Under the pieces are notes generated by a model. The model worked only from the letters and a program-made list of their open reading frames with translations. It was not told where the DNA came from and searched no databases. Of a stretch of 64,000 bases of DNA, positions 33,929 through 44,421 are shown piece by piece. Source of the stretch: Pseudomonadota bacterium (GTDB lineage Bacteria > Pseudomonadota > Alphaproteobacteria > Sphingomonadales > Sphingomonadaceae); assembly GCA_023389105.1 (NCBI GenBank), contig JAEWEY010000004.1, positions 1 through 64,000 on the forward strand, given 5' to 3'. Every line of letters starts with the position of its first letter. The stretch's first letter is position 1. Made by a program: the position numbers and the translations under genes.

Positions 33929-34936
33929 ATGATTCGAACGGCCATCCTTGGAGCCTCAGGCTATGTCGGCGGCGAGTTGCTGCGGCTCATTGCCGCGCAT
34001 CTGGAACTGCAGGCAACGAAGCTGTTCGGCGACAGCAAGGCCGGGCAGGCGCTCGGCGCGGTGCATCCGCATCTGGTGGCGGCTTATCCAGACGCGGTGG
34101 TCGAGAAGTTTGGTGAGGGCTCACTCGACGATGTCGATCTCGTGTTCGCCGCGCTCCCGCACGGGCACAGCCAGCGGCTGGCGGCGACGATCCTCGGCAA
34201 GGGCATCCCGTTCGTCGACCTTGGCGCAGATTTCCGCCTGGACGATGCCGCGACGTACGAGCGCTGGTACGGGCATGCCCATGAAGCGCCCGAACTGCTT
34301 GGCCAGTTCGTCTACGGCATTCCGGAGTTGCATCGCGAGGAGATCAGACAAGCCAAAGCCGTCGCCGCGGCAGGTTGCTACGCGACCGCCGCCATCCTTG
34401 CACTAAAGCCGCTGGTCGAGACGGGCGTAGTGAAGGCGGACAGCCTGATCGTCGATGCGGCGTCGGGTGTCAGCGGCGCCGGGCGCGAGGCCAAGGAGGC
34501 GACAAGCTTCAGCACGGTCGACGGCAGCTTCTCCGCCTACGGCCTGCTCAACCACCGTCACACGTCCGAGATGGAAATGGCGACCGGCGGGACCGTCCTG
34601 TTTACGCCGCATCTCGTGCCGATGACGCGGGGAATCCTGGCGACCTGCTACGGCGACGCGACCGGGACGTCCGACCCTTTGCAAATCTTGCGCGATGCTT
34701 ACGCGACGGAACCCTTCGTGCACGTCACAGACCAGCCCCCCGCGACCAAGTGGATAAGCGGCTCGAACGGCGTGCAGTTGACCGCGCGTTATGACGGGAG
34801 GACCAGGCGCGTGGTCGCGCTCTCCGCCATCGACAATCTCGGCAAGGGTGCCGCTGGCCAGATGATTCAGTGCGCCAATTTGATGCTCGGCCTCGACGAA
34901 ACGGCCGGGCTTACGACGATCGGAGTTTACCCATGA
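33929..34936 (+). CDS. argC: N-acetyl-gamma-glutamyl-phosphate reductase ArgC
   Basis: ArgC reduces N-acetylglutamyl phosphate to the semialdehyde, the third step of arginine biosynthesis. The 335-residue protein has the NADP loop GASGYVGGELLRL and the catalytic Cys150 in AAAGCYATAAIL, with LVPMTRG later. The GTG at 33914 is in frame but would fall inside the operator region; the ATG at 33929 is preferred. Its stop overlaps the argJ ATG. Regulation by ArgR is implied by the operators. Confidence 0.94.
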   Translation: MIRTAILGASGYVGGELLRLIAAHLELQATKLFGDSKAGQALGAVHPHLVAAYPDAVVEKFGEGSLDDVDLVFAALPHGHSQRLAATILGKGIPFVDLGADFRLDDAATYERWYGHAHEAPELLGQFVYGIPELHREEIRQAKAVAAAGCYATAAILALKPLVETGVVKADSLIVDAASGVSGAGREAKEATSFSTVDGSFSAYGLLNHRHTSEMEMATGGTVLFTPHLVPMTRGILATCYGDATGTSDPLQILRDAYATEPFVHVTDQPPATKWISGSNGVQLTARYDGRTRRVVALSAIDNLGKGAAGQMIQCANLMLGLDETAGLTTIGVYP

Positions 34937-36093
34937 GCATTACCGCAGCGGAAGGCTTCGTCGCCGCCGGCTGTCACGCCGGCATCAAGCGGCGCAAGTT
35001 CGACATGGCGTTAATCGCCACCGACGACCTGCAGCCCGTACCCTGCGCGGCGGTGTTCACGCAGAACAAGTTTGCCGCGCCGCCGGTCGAGTTCGACCGC
35101 GCGACCTTGGCCGCAAACGGCAACAAGGCGGCGGCGATCATCGTCAATTCGGGGAACGCGAACGCGGGCACCGGCAAGCCGGGCTACAAGGACGCGCAGC
35201 TGATGGCCGCGGCCACCGGCGAAGCGCTGCACATCGCCAACAGCCATGTGCTGGTTTGCTCGACGGGAATCATCGGGACTCCGCTGCCGATGGAGCCGAT
35301 CCTGACCGCGACGACGCGTCTCGCGAAAAAGCTGTCGGTCGAGGGCGCGCACGACGCGGCGCGCGGCATCCTGACCACCGATCACGAAGCCAAGGAAGTC
35401 GTCGTCCGCGGCTCCAACTTCACGCTGGGTGGGATGGCCAAGGGCTGCGGCATGATCGCGCCGAACATGGCGACGATGCTCGCCTTCCTCACGACCGACG
35501 CCGACGTGCCGCTGTCGGTGATGCAGAAGGCGCTGAAGGCGGCGTCCGACGCGACCTTCAACACGCTCAACGTGGACGGTGCGACCTCGACCAACGACAC
35601 GGCAATGCTGCTGGCATCGGGCAAACGCGGCAAGGCCGATCCCGACGAGTTCGCCAATGCGGTGCTCGCCGTTTGCCGCGACCTGACGATGAGGATGGCG
35701 CGCGATGCGGAGGGCATGACGCGCATCGCGCATCTAACCGTCACCGGCGCGGCGAATGAGCAGGAGGCCCGGATCGCTGCCAAGAACATCGTCGAGAACA
35801 ATCTCGTCAAATGCAGCTGGTATGGGGGTGACCCCTATTGGGGCCGGCTGATGGCCGCCGCAGGATCCGCCGGTGTCGACATGAACGTCGACAAGAGCTT
35901 CGTCGCTTATGGCGGCATCAAGGTCGCCAAGGGGGGCGTCGGGATCGAGCACGACGGTCAGGCGCTGACCGAGCACATGCTTGGCGATGAGGTCGAGATC
36001 GAAGTCTTCCTCGGCGCCGGCAAAGGGTCGGCGCGGATGATTGGGATCGATCTCGGACCCGGCTACATCAAGGAAAACAGCAAGACATCATGA
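34933..36093 (+). CDS. argJ: Bifunctional glutamate N-acetyltransferase / amino-acid acetyltransferase ArgJ
   Basis: ArgJ recycles the acetyl group from N-acetylornithine to glutamate, which indicates the cyclic arginine pathway. The 386-residue precursor has the family block GMAKGCGMIAPNMATML with the autocleavage Ala180-Thr181 bond, giving a new N-terminal threonine nucleophile. The later NVDGATSTNDT segment is also typical. It overlaps argC (ATGA) and argB (ATGA), so the genes are translationally coupled. Confidence 0.95.
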   Translation: MSITAAEGFVAAGCHAGIKRRKFDMALIATDDLQPVPCAAVFTQNKFAAPPVEFDRATLAANGNKAAAIIVNSGNANAGTGKPGYKDAQLMAAATGEALHIANSHVLVCSTGIIGTPLPMEPILTATTRLAKKLSVEGAHDAARGILTTDHEAKEVVVRGSNFTLGGMAKGCGMIAPNMATMLAFLTTDADVPLSVMQKALKAASDATFNTLNVDGATSTNDTAMLLASGKRGKADPDEFANAVLAVCRDLTMRMARDAEGMTRIAHLTVTGAANEQEARIAAKNIVENNLVKCSWYGGDPYWGRLMAAAGSAGVDMNVDKSFVAYGGIKVAKGGVGIEHDGQALTEHMLGDEVEIEVFLGAGKGSARMIGIDLGPGYIKENSKTS

Positions 36094-36968
36094 AGATCGT
36101 CCTTCTCCCGTCAGAGATCGCGACCGTGCTGGTCGAGGCACTGCCCTACATTCGCCAGTTCGCCGGCAAGTCGGTGGTGGTGAAGCTTGGCGGGGCCGCA
36201 ATCGACCGCGAAAGCGACCTTGCGCTGGCGCAGGACGTGCTGCTGCTGCGCAGCGTCGGCGTGCGCTGCGTGCTGGTGCATGGCGGCGGGCCACAGGTCG
36301 ACACCATGCTCCGCCGCGTCGGCAAGCAGCCGGAGTTTCGCGATGGCCTCCGCGTGACCGACGCGGAGACGCTGGAAATCGTCCGGATGGTGCTCGTCGG
36401 CAAGATCAATCGCGATCTTGTTTCCACCATCAACAGTCAGGCGGGTGAGGAGCCGGTCGCGGTCGGGGTTTCGGGCGAGGATGCCGGCCTGCTGACGGTG
36501 ACGCCGGCCGATCCGTCGCTCGGCTTCGTCGGAAACGTCACAGATGTTCGCGCGGAGCTGATCCATCGGTTGCTGGACGACGGACTGACGCCGGTCATCT
36601 CGACGATCGGTGCGGACGCCGACGGCCAGCCCTACAACGTCAACGCGGATGAGGCCGCGCGGGCGATCGCGGTGGCGATGAATGCGGAGAAGATCGTTTA
36701 TCTGACCGCGGTCCCTGGCCTCCTCGAGAACCCGAAGGACGAGACGACGCTGATTCAGCGCCTGACGGCGGAAGAGCTGCGTGGACGGCTGGGCAGCGAC
36801 AGTATCGGCAAAGGCATGATCCCGAAGCTGAAGGCCTGCGCCGATGCGGTCGAGCAGGGGGTTAATTTCGCACACATCATCGACGGGCGGGTCAATCACT
36901 CGCTGCTGATCGAACTTCTCACCGACCATGGCGTCGGCACCATGATCACGCGGGAGAAGGTGGCGTGA
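36090..36968 (+). CDS. argB: Acetylglutamate kinase ArgB
   Basis: A 292-residue amino-acid kinase that phosphorylates N-acetylglutamate. It shows the nucleotide loop VVKLGGAAID, the substrate loop LVHGGGPQVDTM and the C-terminal SIGKGMIPKLKAC block. The start ATG overlaps the argJ stop, and the GTG of argF overlaps its own stop. In many bacteria this kinase is feedback-inhibited by arginine; the N-terminal helix often associated with hexameric inhibited forms appears to be present (about 20 residues before KSVVVKLGG). Confidence 0.93.
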   Translation: MKIVLLPSEIATVLVEALPYIRQFAGKSVVVKLGGAAIDRESDLALAQDVLLLRSVGVRCVLVHGGGPQVDTMLRRVGKQPEFRDGLRVTDAETLEIVRMVLVGKINRDLVSTINSQAGEEPVAVGVSGEDAGLLTVTPADPSLGFVGNVTDVRAELIHRLLDDGLTPVISTIGADADGQPYNVNADEAARAIAVAMNAEKIVYLTAVPGLLENPKDETTLIQRLTAEELRGRLGSDSIGKGMIPKLKACADAVEQGVNFAHIIDGRVNHSLLIELLTDHGVGTMITREKVA

Positions 36969-37816
36969 AGCATCTGCTTTCCATTCGCGATCTCGGCCAG
37001 AGCGACCTCAACCGCATCCTCGCACTATCCGAGCAGCAGCCGGCGCCGAAGATGCTGACGGATAAGGGCGTCGCGCTCTATTTCGAGAAGCCGAGCGCGC
37101 GGACGCGCAACTCGATGGAGCTGGCGACGGCGCAGTTGGGTGGTCACCCGGTCTACATCCAGAAGGATGAGCTTGGCTTCGGGACGCGCGAGAGCGTGCC
37201 CGACCTGACGCACACGCTCGCCTGCTATCACGCAATCATCGCGGGGCGGGTGTTCGATCACGGCCTGCTCGAGGAAATGGCGCGGGTGAACGCGGCGCCG
37301 GTGCTTAACATGCTGTCGGCGACCGACCATCCGCTGCAGGCGCTGGCCGACCTGCTTACGATCAAGCAATTGCTCGGCCGCATCGAAGGCGTGCGCGTCG
37401 CGTTCATCGGCGAGGCGAACAACGTCTCGCGGTCGCTCGCGGAAGCCTGCGCGCTGGCGGGCGCGGAGTTCGTCATCGCCAGCCCGGAAGGCTACGGCTT
37501 CGGCAATGCCGACGTGCAGGAAGTGCGTGACCCAGCCGACGCGGTCGAGGGCGCGGACATTGTCTACACCGATGTGTGGGTCTCGATGGGCGGCGACGAC
37601 AGCGACGAGCGCCGCGCGGCCTTCGAGCCCTATCAGGTCGACGAAGCGCTGATGGAACGCGCGCCGTCCGCGCGCTTCCTGCATTGCTTGCCCGCGCGGC
37701 GCGGCGAAGAAGTTACGGCGCCGGTCATCGACGGATCGCGCTCCGCCGTCTGGCGGCAGGCGGAAAATCGCATGCATACGGCGCGCGGCGCCATGCTCTG
37801 GATGCTGGAAGGCTAA
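36965..37816 (+). CDS. argF: Ornithine carbamoyltransferase ArgF
   Basis: A 283-residue OTC, a little shorter than the usual 300-330. Carbamoyl-phosphate motif FEKPSARTR (40-48) has Ala45 where the classic motif has Thr. The second phosphate motif reads DHPLQALAD (the common Cys of HPCQ is Leu here). The ornithine loop HCLPARRGEEV is intact. The start is a GTG overlapping the argB stop (GTGA). The Thr to Ala change is seen in some bona fide OTCs, so activity is likely. argG follows after 2 bases. Confidence 0.9.
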   Translation: MKHLLSIRDLGQSDLNRILALSEQQPAPKMLTDKGVALYFEKPSARTRNSMELATAQLGGHPVYIQKDELGFGTRESVPDLTHTLACYHAIIAGRVFDHGLLEEMARVNAAPVLNMLSATDHPLQALADLLTIKQLLGRIEGVRVAFIGEANNVSRSLAEACALAGAEFVIASPEGYGFGNADVQEVRDPADAVEGADIVYTDVWVSMGGDDSDERRAAFEPYQVDEALMERAPSARFLHCLPARRGEEVTAPVIDGSRSAVWRQAENRMHTARGAMLWMLEG

Positions 37817-37818
37817 GA

Positions 37819-39036
<1,218 letters not shown>

Positions 39037-39048
<12 letters not shown>

Positions 39049-40455
39049 TTCGGCCTTCGCCTTCGCGATCTGCTCGCGAACGCGAACCGGGGCGGTGCCG
39101 CCGTAGCTGGTGCGGCTGCGGACCGAGGCATCGACGCTGAGCACGTCGAACACGCGTCCGTCGATGCGGGCGTCGATCGCCTGGAGGTCCTCGAGCGGAA
39201 GCGCGTCGAGCTGGCAGCCGCGCTCCTCGGCCAACTTCACGGCGCGACCGGTGATGTGATGCGCTTCGCGAAACGGAACGTCGGCCTCGCGCACCAGCCA
39301 GTCGGCGAGGTCGGTCGCGGTTGAATAGCCTTGCTCAGCAGCGGCGCGCATCCGCTCGGGCACGAAGGTAATCGTCTCGACCATGCCGGCCAGCGCTTCC
39401 AGCGACAGCATCAGCAGGTCGAAGGCTTCGAACACCGGCTCCTTATCGTCCTGCATGTCCTTGGAATAAGCGAGCGGCAGGCCCTTCATCGTCACCATTA
39501 GCGAGGTGAGGCAGCCGAGGATTCGTCCGCTGTGCCCGCGCACAAGCTCCGCGGCGTCCGGGTTGCGCTTCTGCGGCATGATCGACGAGCCGGTGGAGAA
39601 TTGGTCGGAGAGCTTCACGAAGCCGAACTGCGGGCTCGCCCAGATGATCAGCTCTTCCGCAAGGCGGGACAGGTGCAGGCTGCACTGCGCGGCTGCCGTC
39701 AGATAATCGAGCGCGAAGTCGCGGTCGGAAACGCTGTCGAGGCTGTTGGCGGTGGGCTGGTCGAAGCCGAGGGCCCTCGCCGTAGCCTCGCGATCGAGAT
39801 CGAAGCCGGTGCCGGCCAGTGCCGCCGCGCCGAGCGGATTCTGGTTCATGCGCTCGCGAGCGTCGGCGAAGCGTGAGACGTCCCGGCCAAGCATTTCGTA
39901 ATAAGCCATCAGATGATGGCCGAGCGTCACTGGCTGTGCGACCTGAAGGTGAGTGAAGCCCGGCATGACCGTCTCGGCCTGTTCATCGGCGCGGGCAACC
40001 AGCACGCCTTGCAGGCTCTGGATGGCCTGGACCGCAGTCTCGCAAGCGGTGCGAACCCACATTCTGAAATCGGTCGCCACCTGGTCATTGCGCGACCGCG
40101 CCGTGTGCAACCGGCCCGCAGCAGCCCCGATCAGCTCGGCAAGCCGGTGCTCCACGGTCATGTGAATGTCTTCGAGCTCGACGCGCTCGGGCACGCCGTC
40201 GCGCTCATATTCGGCCGAAATCCGGTCGAGGCCGCCGAGAATGGCCGCCGCGTCCTCGGGGCCGATGATTCCCTGATCGCGAAGCATCGCCGCATGCGCC
40301 TTCGAGGCGGTGATATCTTCACGCCACAGCCGTTTGTCGAAACCGATCGAGGCGTTGATCCGCGTCATCAGCTCGGCAGGGCTGCCGCCGAACCGGCCGC
40401 CCCAGGTGCGCTGTGCGTCACCCCTTGAAGTCTCGTCGCTCATTCGGTGCCGCAT
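39037..40455 (-). CDS. argH: Argininosuccinate lyase ArgH
   Basis: A 472-residue member of the fumarase/aspartase superfamily that splits argininosuccinate into arginine and fumarate. It has WGGRF near the N-terminus, HTARSRNDQVATDFR, and the catalytic loop SSIMPQKRNPD. It converges on argG on the opposite strand, so it is separated from the argCJBFG operon. Starts at 40455 (MRHRMSDET) and 40443 (MSDET) are both possible; neither has a good Shine-Dalgarno. Confidence 0.93.
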
Positions 40456-40605
40456 GGCCCAAGGTCGCCTTCAGGACAATCGCTTCCTCGCGGATACGGT
40501 TAACCATTCCGCATCTGCGAATGCCTTTTTCGCAATTGCAGCAAATCTGGTGGTGAGTAGGTTGCTGATGTCACGCAAGTGACTCTCTCCAAGTGACGCG
40601 TTACC

Positions 40606-40645
40606 AAGGAGCCTTCCCACTCTCTCTCCCGGGAAGGCTCCTTTT
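40606..40645 (+). terminator. Strong intrinsic terminator between argH and the LysR gene
   Basis: AAGGAGCCTTCCC at 40606-40618 pairs perfectly over 13 bp with GGGAAGGCTCCTT at 40631-40643, followed by TTTT. On the plus strand no protein-coding gene ends just upstream, since argH reads the other way. It may end a small transcript from the spacer 40456-40605. Confidence 0.75.
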
Positions 40646-40709
40646 CGCTTGCGCACGGCGCGACAACGGCCTTACGATGCTGCACTGCACAACGTCGGAG
40701 GTCGACTCG

Positions 40710-41618
40710 GTGCGAAGATTGCCGCCCCTCGGATCGATCCAGGCATTCGTCCAGGTCGCGCGCCTCGGCTCGCTGAAGGCGGCCGCCGACGCGTTGGCGC
40801 TTTCGTCGCCCGCGCTGACCCGTCGCATCCAGTCGCTGGAGCAGTTTGTCGGCGCTGCATTGTTCAGCCGGCATCACAACGTCGTGGAGCTCAACGAGCG
40901 CGGCATCGCGTTCCTCGACGAGATCGGGCCGCATCTCGACGCCATCGCCACTGCGGTGGAGCGCGTTAGCGAAGATCAGCGCTCCACTCGCATCCGAATC
41001 GCCGTGCCGTCGCTGTTCGCCGCCCAGCGGCTGGTTCCCGCGCTCCCCTCGCTTCGGCAGCTGCACCCTCAGTTGATCGTCGACGTGGATACCGGCGCCA
41101 ATCGCCTTCCGCGACTCGATAGCGACGTCGATGCGGCGATCGTCATCACCGATGCCATCCCGGACCGTTACTACGCCCGCTCACTGGAGCAGGGGCGAAT
41201 CGTCGCCATCGGCTCGCGGGCATTGCTCGAGGGACGCGAGCCGGTGCGGTCGCCGGCGGACCTGCGCCGGCTACCAATCCTGTTGCATCGCGAAATGCCG
41301 GGCGCGTTCGACGAATGGTGCCGGGCGGCGGGTTTCCCCGGCGTCCGTCCAGCCAGCATCACGCATTATGACGCAGGTCAGCTCATTCTCGATGCTGCTG
41401 CCGCTGGCTTGGGCGTGGCCTTCATGCTGGAGAGCCACCTTAATTCATCGTCCGACGATCGGTTGGTGCGCATCTTCAACCAGACTGCCGCAAGTCCCTA
41501 CGCCTATTGGTTTGCCTGCCCGCCAAACGCGCTTCAGCGGCGGGGTGTTCGCCAGTTCCACGATTGGGTCGTGAGCCATTTCGCGGCACCGGAGGAAGCG
41601 GCGGTCGTCAACGGCTGA
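40710..41618 (+). CDS. LysR family transcriptional regulator
   Basis: A 302-residue LysR-type regulator. Residues about 3-62 are the winged helix-turn-helix (GSIQAFVQVARLGSLKAAADALALSSPALTRRIQSLEQ), and about 85-295 are the substrate-binding domain. The frame is open to 40593, but GGAGG lies 8 bases before the GTG at 40710 and the DNA-binding domain begins there, so I use that start. Its targets are not deducible; argH is divergent, but a strong terminator separates the two. Confidence 0.88.
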   Translation: MRRLPPLGSIQAFVQVARLGSLKAAADALALSSPALTRRIQSLEQFVGAALFSRHHNVVELNERGIAFLDEIGPHLDAIATAVERVSEDQRSTRIRIAVPSLFAAQRLVPALPSLRQLHPQLIVDVDTGANRLPRLDSDVDAAIVITDAIPDRYYARSLEQGRIVAIGSRALLEGREPVRSPADLRRLPILLHREMPGAFDEWCRAAGFPGVRPASITHYDAGQLILDAAAAGLGVAFMLESHLNSSSDDRLVRIFNQTAASPYAYWFACPPNALQRRGVRQFHDWVVSHFAAPEEAAVVNG

Positions 41619-41658
41619 TTGCATCGACGGCGGGGGCCGCTTGGTGATATGCAGCCGC

Positions 41659-42036
41659 ATGCGCCCGACTCCCTTGGTCCTGCTGAGCCTGATCGCTGGT
41701 TGCACTGCGTCAGCGCCTGAACCGTTCCCGGGCCCGTCACCGGAGCTTGCGCGGCGAACGGCAGGTCCGGCGCAGCGTTGCCTTTCGATCGAGTCCTGGC
41801 AGGGACTTCGCGTCGCAGACGGCAACCGCCACATGCTGCTGACCGGAAGTGGGAGGGTTATCTACAGCAACTCCCTCGGACCAAGCTGCGGGATCGGATC
41901 AAATGACATTCCGGTATTCGAGCCGCTCGGCAGCCAATATTGCCGGGGCGACATCGTCCGTTCGATCGACCGCACGAGCGGCATACCCGGGCCAAGCTGC
42001 GTCCTCGGTGACTTCGTCCCGCACACACGTATCTGA
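41659..42036 (+). CDS. Putative lipoprotein
   Basis: A 125-residue protein with a lipoprotein signal peptide: MRPTPLVLLSLIAGC, with Cys15 in the lipobox LIAGC. The mature part has four further cysteines (including SCGIGS, YCRGD and SCVLGD), which may form two disulfides. No domain is recognised. The Shine-Dalgarno is weak. It ends 5 bases before the 3' end of the tRNA gene on the other strand. Confidence 0.65.
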   Translation: MRPTPLVLLSLIAGCTASAPEPFPGPSPELARRTAGPAQRCLSIESWQGLRVADGNRHMLLTGSGRVIYSNSLGPSCGIGSNDIPVFEPLGSQYCRGDIVRSIDRTSGIPGPSCVLGDFVPHTRI

Positions 42037-42041
42037 CCAGC

Positions 42042-42118
<77 letters not shown>

Positions 42119-42147
42119 TTCGCGGCGCGGCTTAGCGAGGCCTGGGC

Positions 42148-43230
42148 CTAGCGGCAAGGCGCCAGGAAAGTTCGAAGCTCTTTGTGCAGATGATGGCGGG
42201 CGGAGCCGACGATCATGCCGACATGGCCGGACGGGTTGACGACGTTCGGACCGGCTGCGGCGGTCTGCGGCGGCGCGATGAGGTCACGGTCGGCGGTCAA
42301 ATGAACCGTCGGCACGTCGGGTTGGCCGGAAATGGTATGGCCGGCGACCTGCCACCTCCCACTTCCCGACAAGTCATCGCGGAACAGGCCTTCGACCAGC
42401 TCCTTTGCGGCGGGGTAGGGCAGGGGCTCACCCTCATTGGCCCACTCCTCCAGCTCGACGAAACGGCGTGCGTTCGCGCTGGCTGGATCAAGCCGGCCGA
42501 ACTCGGCGAACTTGCGTACAGTCCGTTCGGGGTCGAGCGACCAGAAAGCGGCCTGCAAAACCTCCATCGGCAATGCGCCGAGGGCTCGGGCCGCCGCTTG
42601 CGAATGACGCCACATGTCCTGCAGCGCCCGCTTCGACGCATCGGGATAGCGCGCGAAGTGCCATGGCGCGGCAAGCGTCGCGACGCGTTCGACTTCCATC
42701 AGTTCGGCGGCGGCGATCGCCATCGTGCCGCCGAGGCAATAGCCGACCAGCGACACCGGGTCGCCTATGCTGCGCAGCAATGGCAGCAGCAATTGTTCGA
42801 TGTGGCCCGCGACGCTGAGTTCCTTTCGCTCGCTTGCGACCCCCCAATCGAGCAGCATTACGCGGCGGCTCATCCCCGCGATCGCGCGCGTCAGCGACAC
42901 TTCCTCGTCGAGGTCAAGAATGCGGGGCGGATTGATCAGCGACGGCAACAGCACGACCGGCGCACCGTCGCCGCCGTGATCGCGGAGTGTTGAACCGTGA
43001 ACGCGCGCGAGCTCCGCTCGTGCCGCAGGGCGATCGCGCCGGGGTGAATGCTCATAGGCGCGCAATCCGGCGAGTGCGTCGGCGCCCAGTCGCGGATCAG
43101 TCACGGACACCTGACGAACCAGGTCGAGGAACAGCGGCAACGGCCGCGGCGCACGGTGGGTGACCGGTTCATGTTGCGGTGCACACTGTTGCGGTAGTAA
43201 GCCGCTTGGCGCGTCTGGGGAGCTGTTCAT
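42148..43230 (-). CDS. Short PHA synthase-like (PhaC superfamily) alpha/beta hydrolase
   Basis: A 360-residue alpha/beta hydrolase whose nucleophile motif is GYCLGG with Cys165, as in PhaC polyhydroxyalkanoate synthases, rather than the Ser of lipases. A likely acid is Asp316 in HLTADRDLIAPP and the base His336 in NPSGHVG. Class I PhaC enzymes are about 580 residues; this is nearer the length of class III PhaC, but no phaE-like partner is adjacent. The start at 43230 shares bases with the divergent phaR ATG at 43229, and no Shine-Dalgarno is visible, so the exact start is uncertain. phaR next door makes a PHA role likely. A depolymerase-like role is the alternative. Confidence 0.72.
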   Translation of the reverse strand: MNSSPDAPSGLLPQQCAPQHEPVTHRAPRPLPLFLDLVRQVSVTDPRLGADALAGLRAYEHSPRRDRPAARAELARVHGSTLRDHGGDGAPVVLLPSLINPPRILDLDEEVSLTRAIAGMSRRVMLLDWGVASERKELSVAGHIEQLLLPLLRSIGDPVSLVGYCLGGTMAIAAAELMEVERVATLAAPWHFARYPDASKRALQDMWRHSQAAARALGALPMEVLQAAFWSLDPERTVRKFAEFGRLDPASANARRFVELEEWANEGEPLPYPAAKELVEGLFRDDLSGSGRWQVAGHTISGQPDVPTVHLTADRDLIAPPQTAAAGPNVVNPSGHVGMIVGSARHHLHKELRTFLAPCR

Positions 43231-43753
43231 GACCAAGGCATCGGGCAAGGTAACGATCAAGAAGTATGCGAACCGGCGTCTCTACGACACCGAGAGTTCG
43301 ACATACATCACGCTCGACCGCCTCGCGCAAATGGTTCGCGAAGGCCGCGAATTCGAAGTCGTCGATGCCAAGAGCGGCGAGGATATCACCCGCTCAGTGC
43401 TGACGCAGATCATCGTCGACGAGGAAGCGCGCGGAAGCACCATGCTGCCGACCAACTTCCTCAAGCAACTGATCGGCCTTTACGGCAATTCGATGCAGAA
43501 CTTCGTGCCGTCCTATCTGGAAGCGGCGATGGAGGCGTTCCAGCGCAACCAGAGCGCGGTGAAGGACGCCTTCAGCGGCAACGTGTTCGCGGATCTCGCG
43601 AAGCGCAACATGGCGATGTTCGAGGACGCTGCGTCGGCCTTTGGCGGCAAGCCCAAGGCCAAGCCGGAGGCGCCATCGGCGAACAGTGACGTCGATCAGT
43701 TGAAAGCCGAGCTCGCCGCCTTGCAGGCGAAAGTCGATCGCCTCAATCGCTGA
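43229..43753 (+). CDS. phaR: Polyhydroxyalkanoate synthesis repressor PhaR
   Basis: PhaR binds PHA granules and phasin promoters and shuts down phasin expression when no polymer is present. The 174-residue protein has the conserved DNA-binding block TIKKYANRRLYDTESSTYITLDRLAQMV followed by the PHB-accumulation regulatory domain (EARGSTMLPTNFLKQLIGLYGNSMQNFVPSYLEAAM), and ends in a coiled coil (DVDQLKAELAALQAKVDRL). The frame continues upstream to 43160, but the family start is MTKASGKVTIKKY. It is divergent from the PhaC-like gene. Confidence 0.92.
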   Translation: MTKASGKVTIKKYANRRLYDTESSTYITLDRLAQMVREGREFEVVDAKSGEDITRSVLTQIIVDEEARGSTMLPTNFLKQLIGLYGNSMQNFVPSYLEAAMEAFQRNQSAVKDAFSGNVFADLAKRNMAMFEDAASAFGGKPKAKPEAPSANSDVDQLKAELAALQAKVDRLNR

Positions 43754-43757
43754 CCTC

Positions 43758-44204
43758 ATGACCAGAACGTTTGCTGCCGCAGTCGCGCTTGCCGCGGCGT
43801 CGCCGCTCGCCGCGCAGGACCTGTCGACAATCCAGCCGATCGCGGGAAATTGGGTTTATGCGCCGACGACTGGCGGGACCGAAGCCCGCTTTCAGGATGC
43901 CGCGGGCAATCCGCAATTGTGGATTCAATGCACGCGAGCGACCCGGGGAATTAGCATTGCCCGCGCCGCGACAGGCGCCGCGCCGTTTCTCACGGTTTGG
44001 ACAAGCTCATTGACCCGCCAGGCACCGGCCAGCTTCAATCCGACGACGAACCGGCTGACGATAAGTCTGGCGACGTTCGACCCGCTACTCGATGCCATCG
44101 TCAGCAGCCGGGGTCGCGTGGGCTATACGATCGGGACTCAGCCGGCGCTTGTCGTACCGCCGTGGCCCGAGCCTGCGCGCGTGATTGAGGATTGCCGCTC
44201 CTGA
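43758..44204 (+). CDS. Hypothetical secreted protein
   Basis: A 148-residue protein with a signal peptide of about 20 residues (MTRTFAAAVALAAASPLAAQ). The mature part has two cysteines, one in WIQCTRA and one in EDCRS at the C-terminus, probably a disulfide. It resembles small sphingomonad periplasmic proteins of the invasion-associated-locus-B-like sort in layout only. It starts 4 bases after the phaR stop, suggesting co-transcription. Confidence 0.65.
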   Translation: MTRTFAAAVALAAASPLAAQDLSTIQPIAGNWVYAPTTGGTEARFQDAAGNPQLWIQCTRATRGISIARAATGAAPFLTVWTSSLTRQAPASFNPTTNRLTISLATFDPLLDAIVSSRGRVGYTIGTQPALVVPPWPEPARVIEDCRS

Positions 44205-44313
44205 GCGTCTGGCTTCCGGCGCGAAGCCAAAGAGTTTGACGATATTTCACCTGAGAACAAGTCTTGTTTTAAGTGCCAAAGCGACTCATCTTCGGTCCTG
44301 CAATTACGCAGCG

Positions 44314-44327
44314 AAAGGAGGTGATCC
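44314..44327 (+). promoter_or_regulatory. Shine-Dalgarno with full 14-base complementarity to the 16S rRNA tail
   Basis: AAAGGAGGTGATCC at 44314-44327 is the exact reverse complement of the usual 16S rRNA 3' end GGATCACCTCCTTT. Its GGAGG core lies 7 bases before an ATG at 44329, ideal for initiation. Confidence 0.75.
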
Positions 44328-44328
44328 G

Positions 44329-44379
44329 ATGTCTCATGGTTCAGCTAAGAGGTCGGAAAGGGGTGTTCGTAAGCTCTAA
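44329..44379 (+). CDS. 16-residue small ORF (MSHGSAKRSERGVRKL)
   Basis: A 16-codon frame from the ATG at 44329 to TAA at 44379. It is preceded by an ideal ribosome-binding site and followed by a short stem (44391-44409) and a strong terminator. The peptide is basic with no recognised family. The whole unit occupies the 356-base gap between the genes ending at 44204 and starting at 44561; in that gap I also see a weak stem at 44210-44229 and nothing else. It may be a real micro-protein, a leader peptide or a small RNA that titrates or loads ribosomes. Confidence 0.45.
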   Translation: MSHGSAKRSERGVRKL

Positions 44380-44421
44380 TCGCTGACGAACGGCCGTCAC
44401 TTCCGGCCGCTGACCATGTCG

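Noticed and set aside
44314..44327. A fragment of a 16S rRNA gene (anti-SD match)
   Set aside because: Only 14 bases match and on the opposite sense to rRNA; no other rRNA sequence is around. It reads as a Shine-Dalgarno before an ATG.
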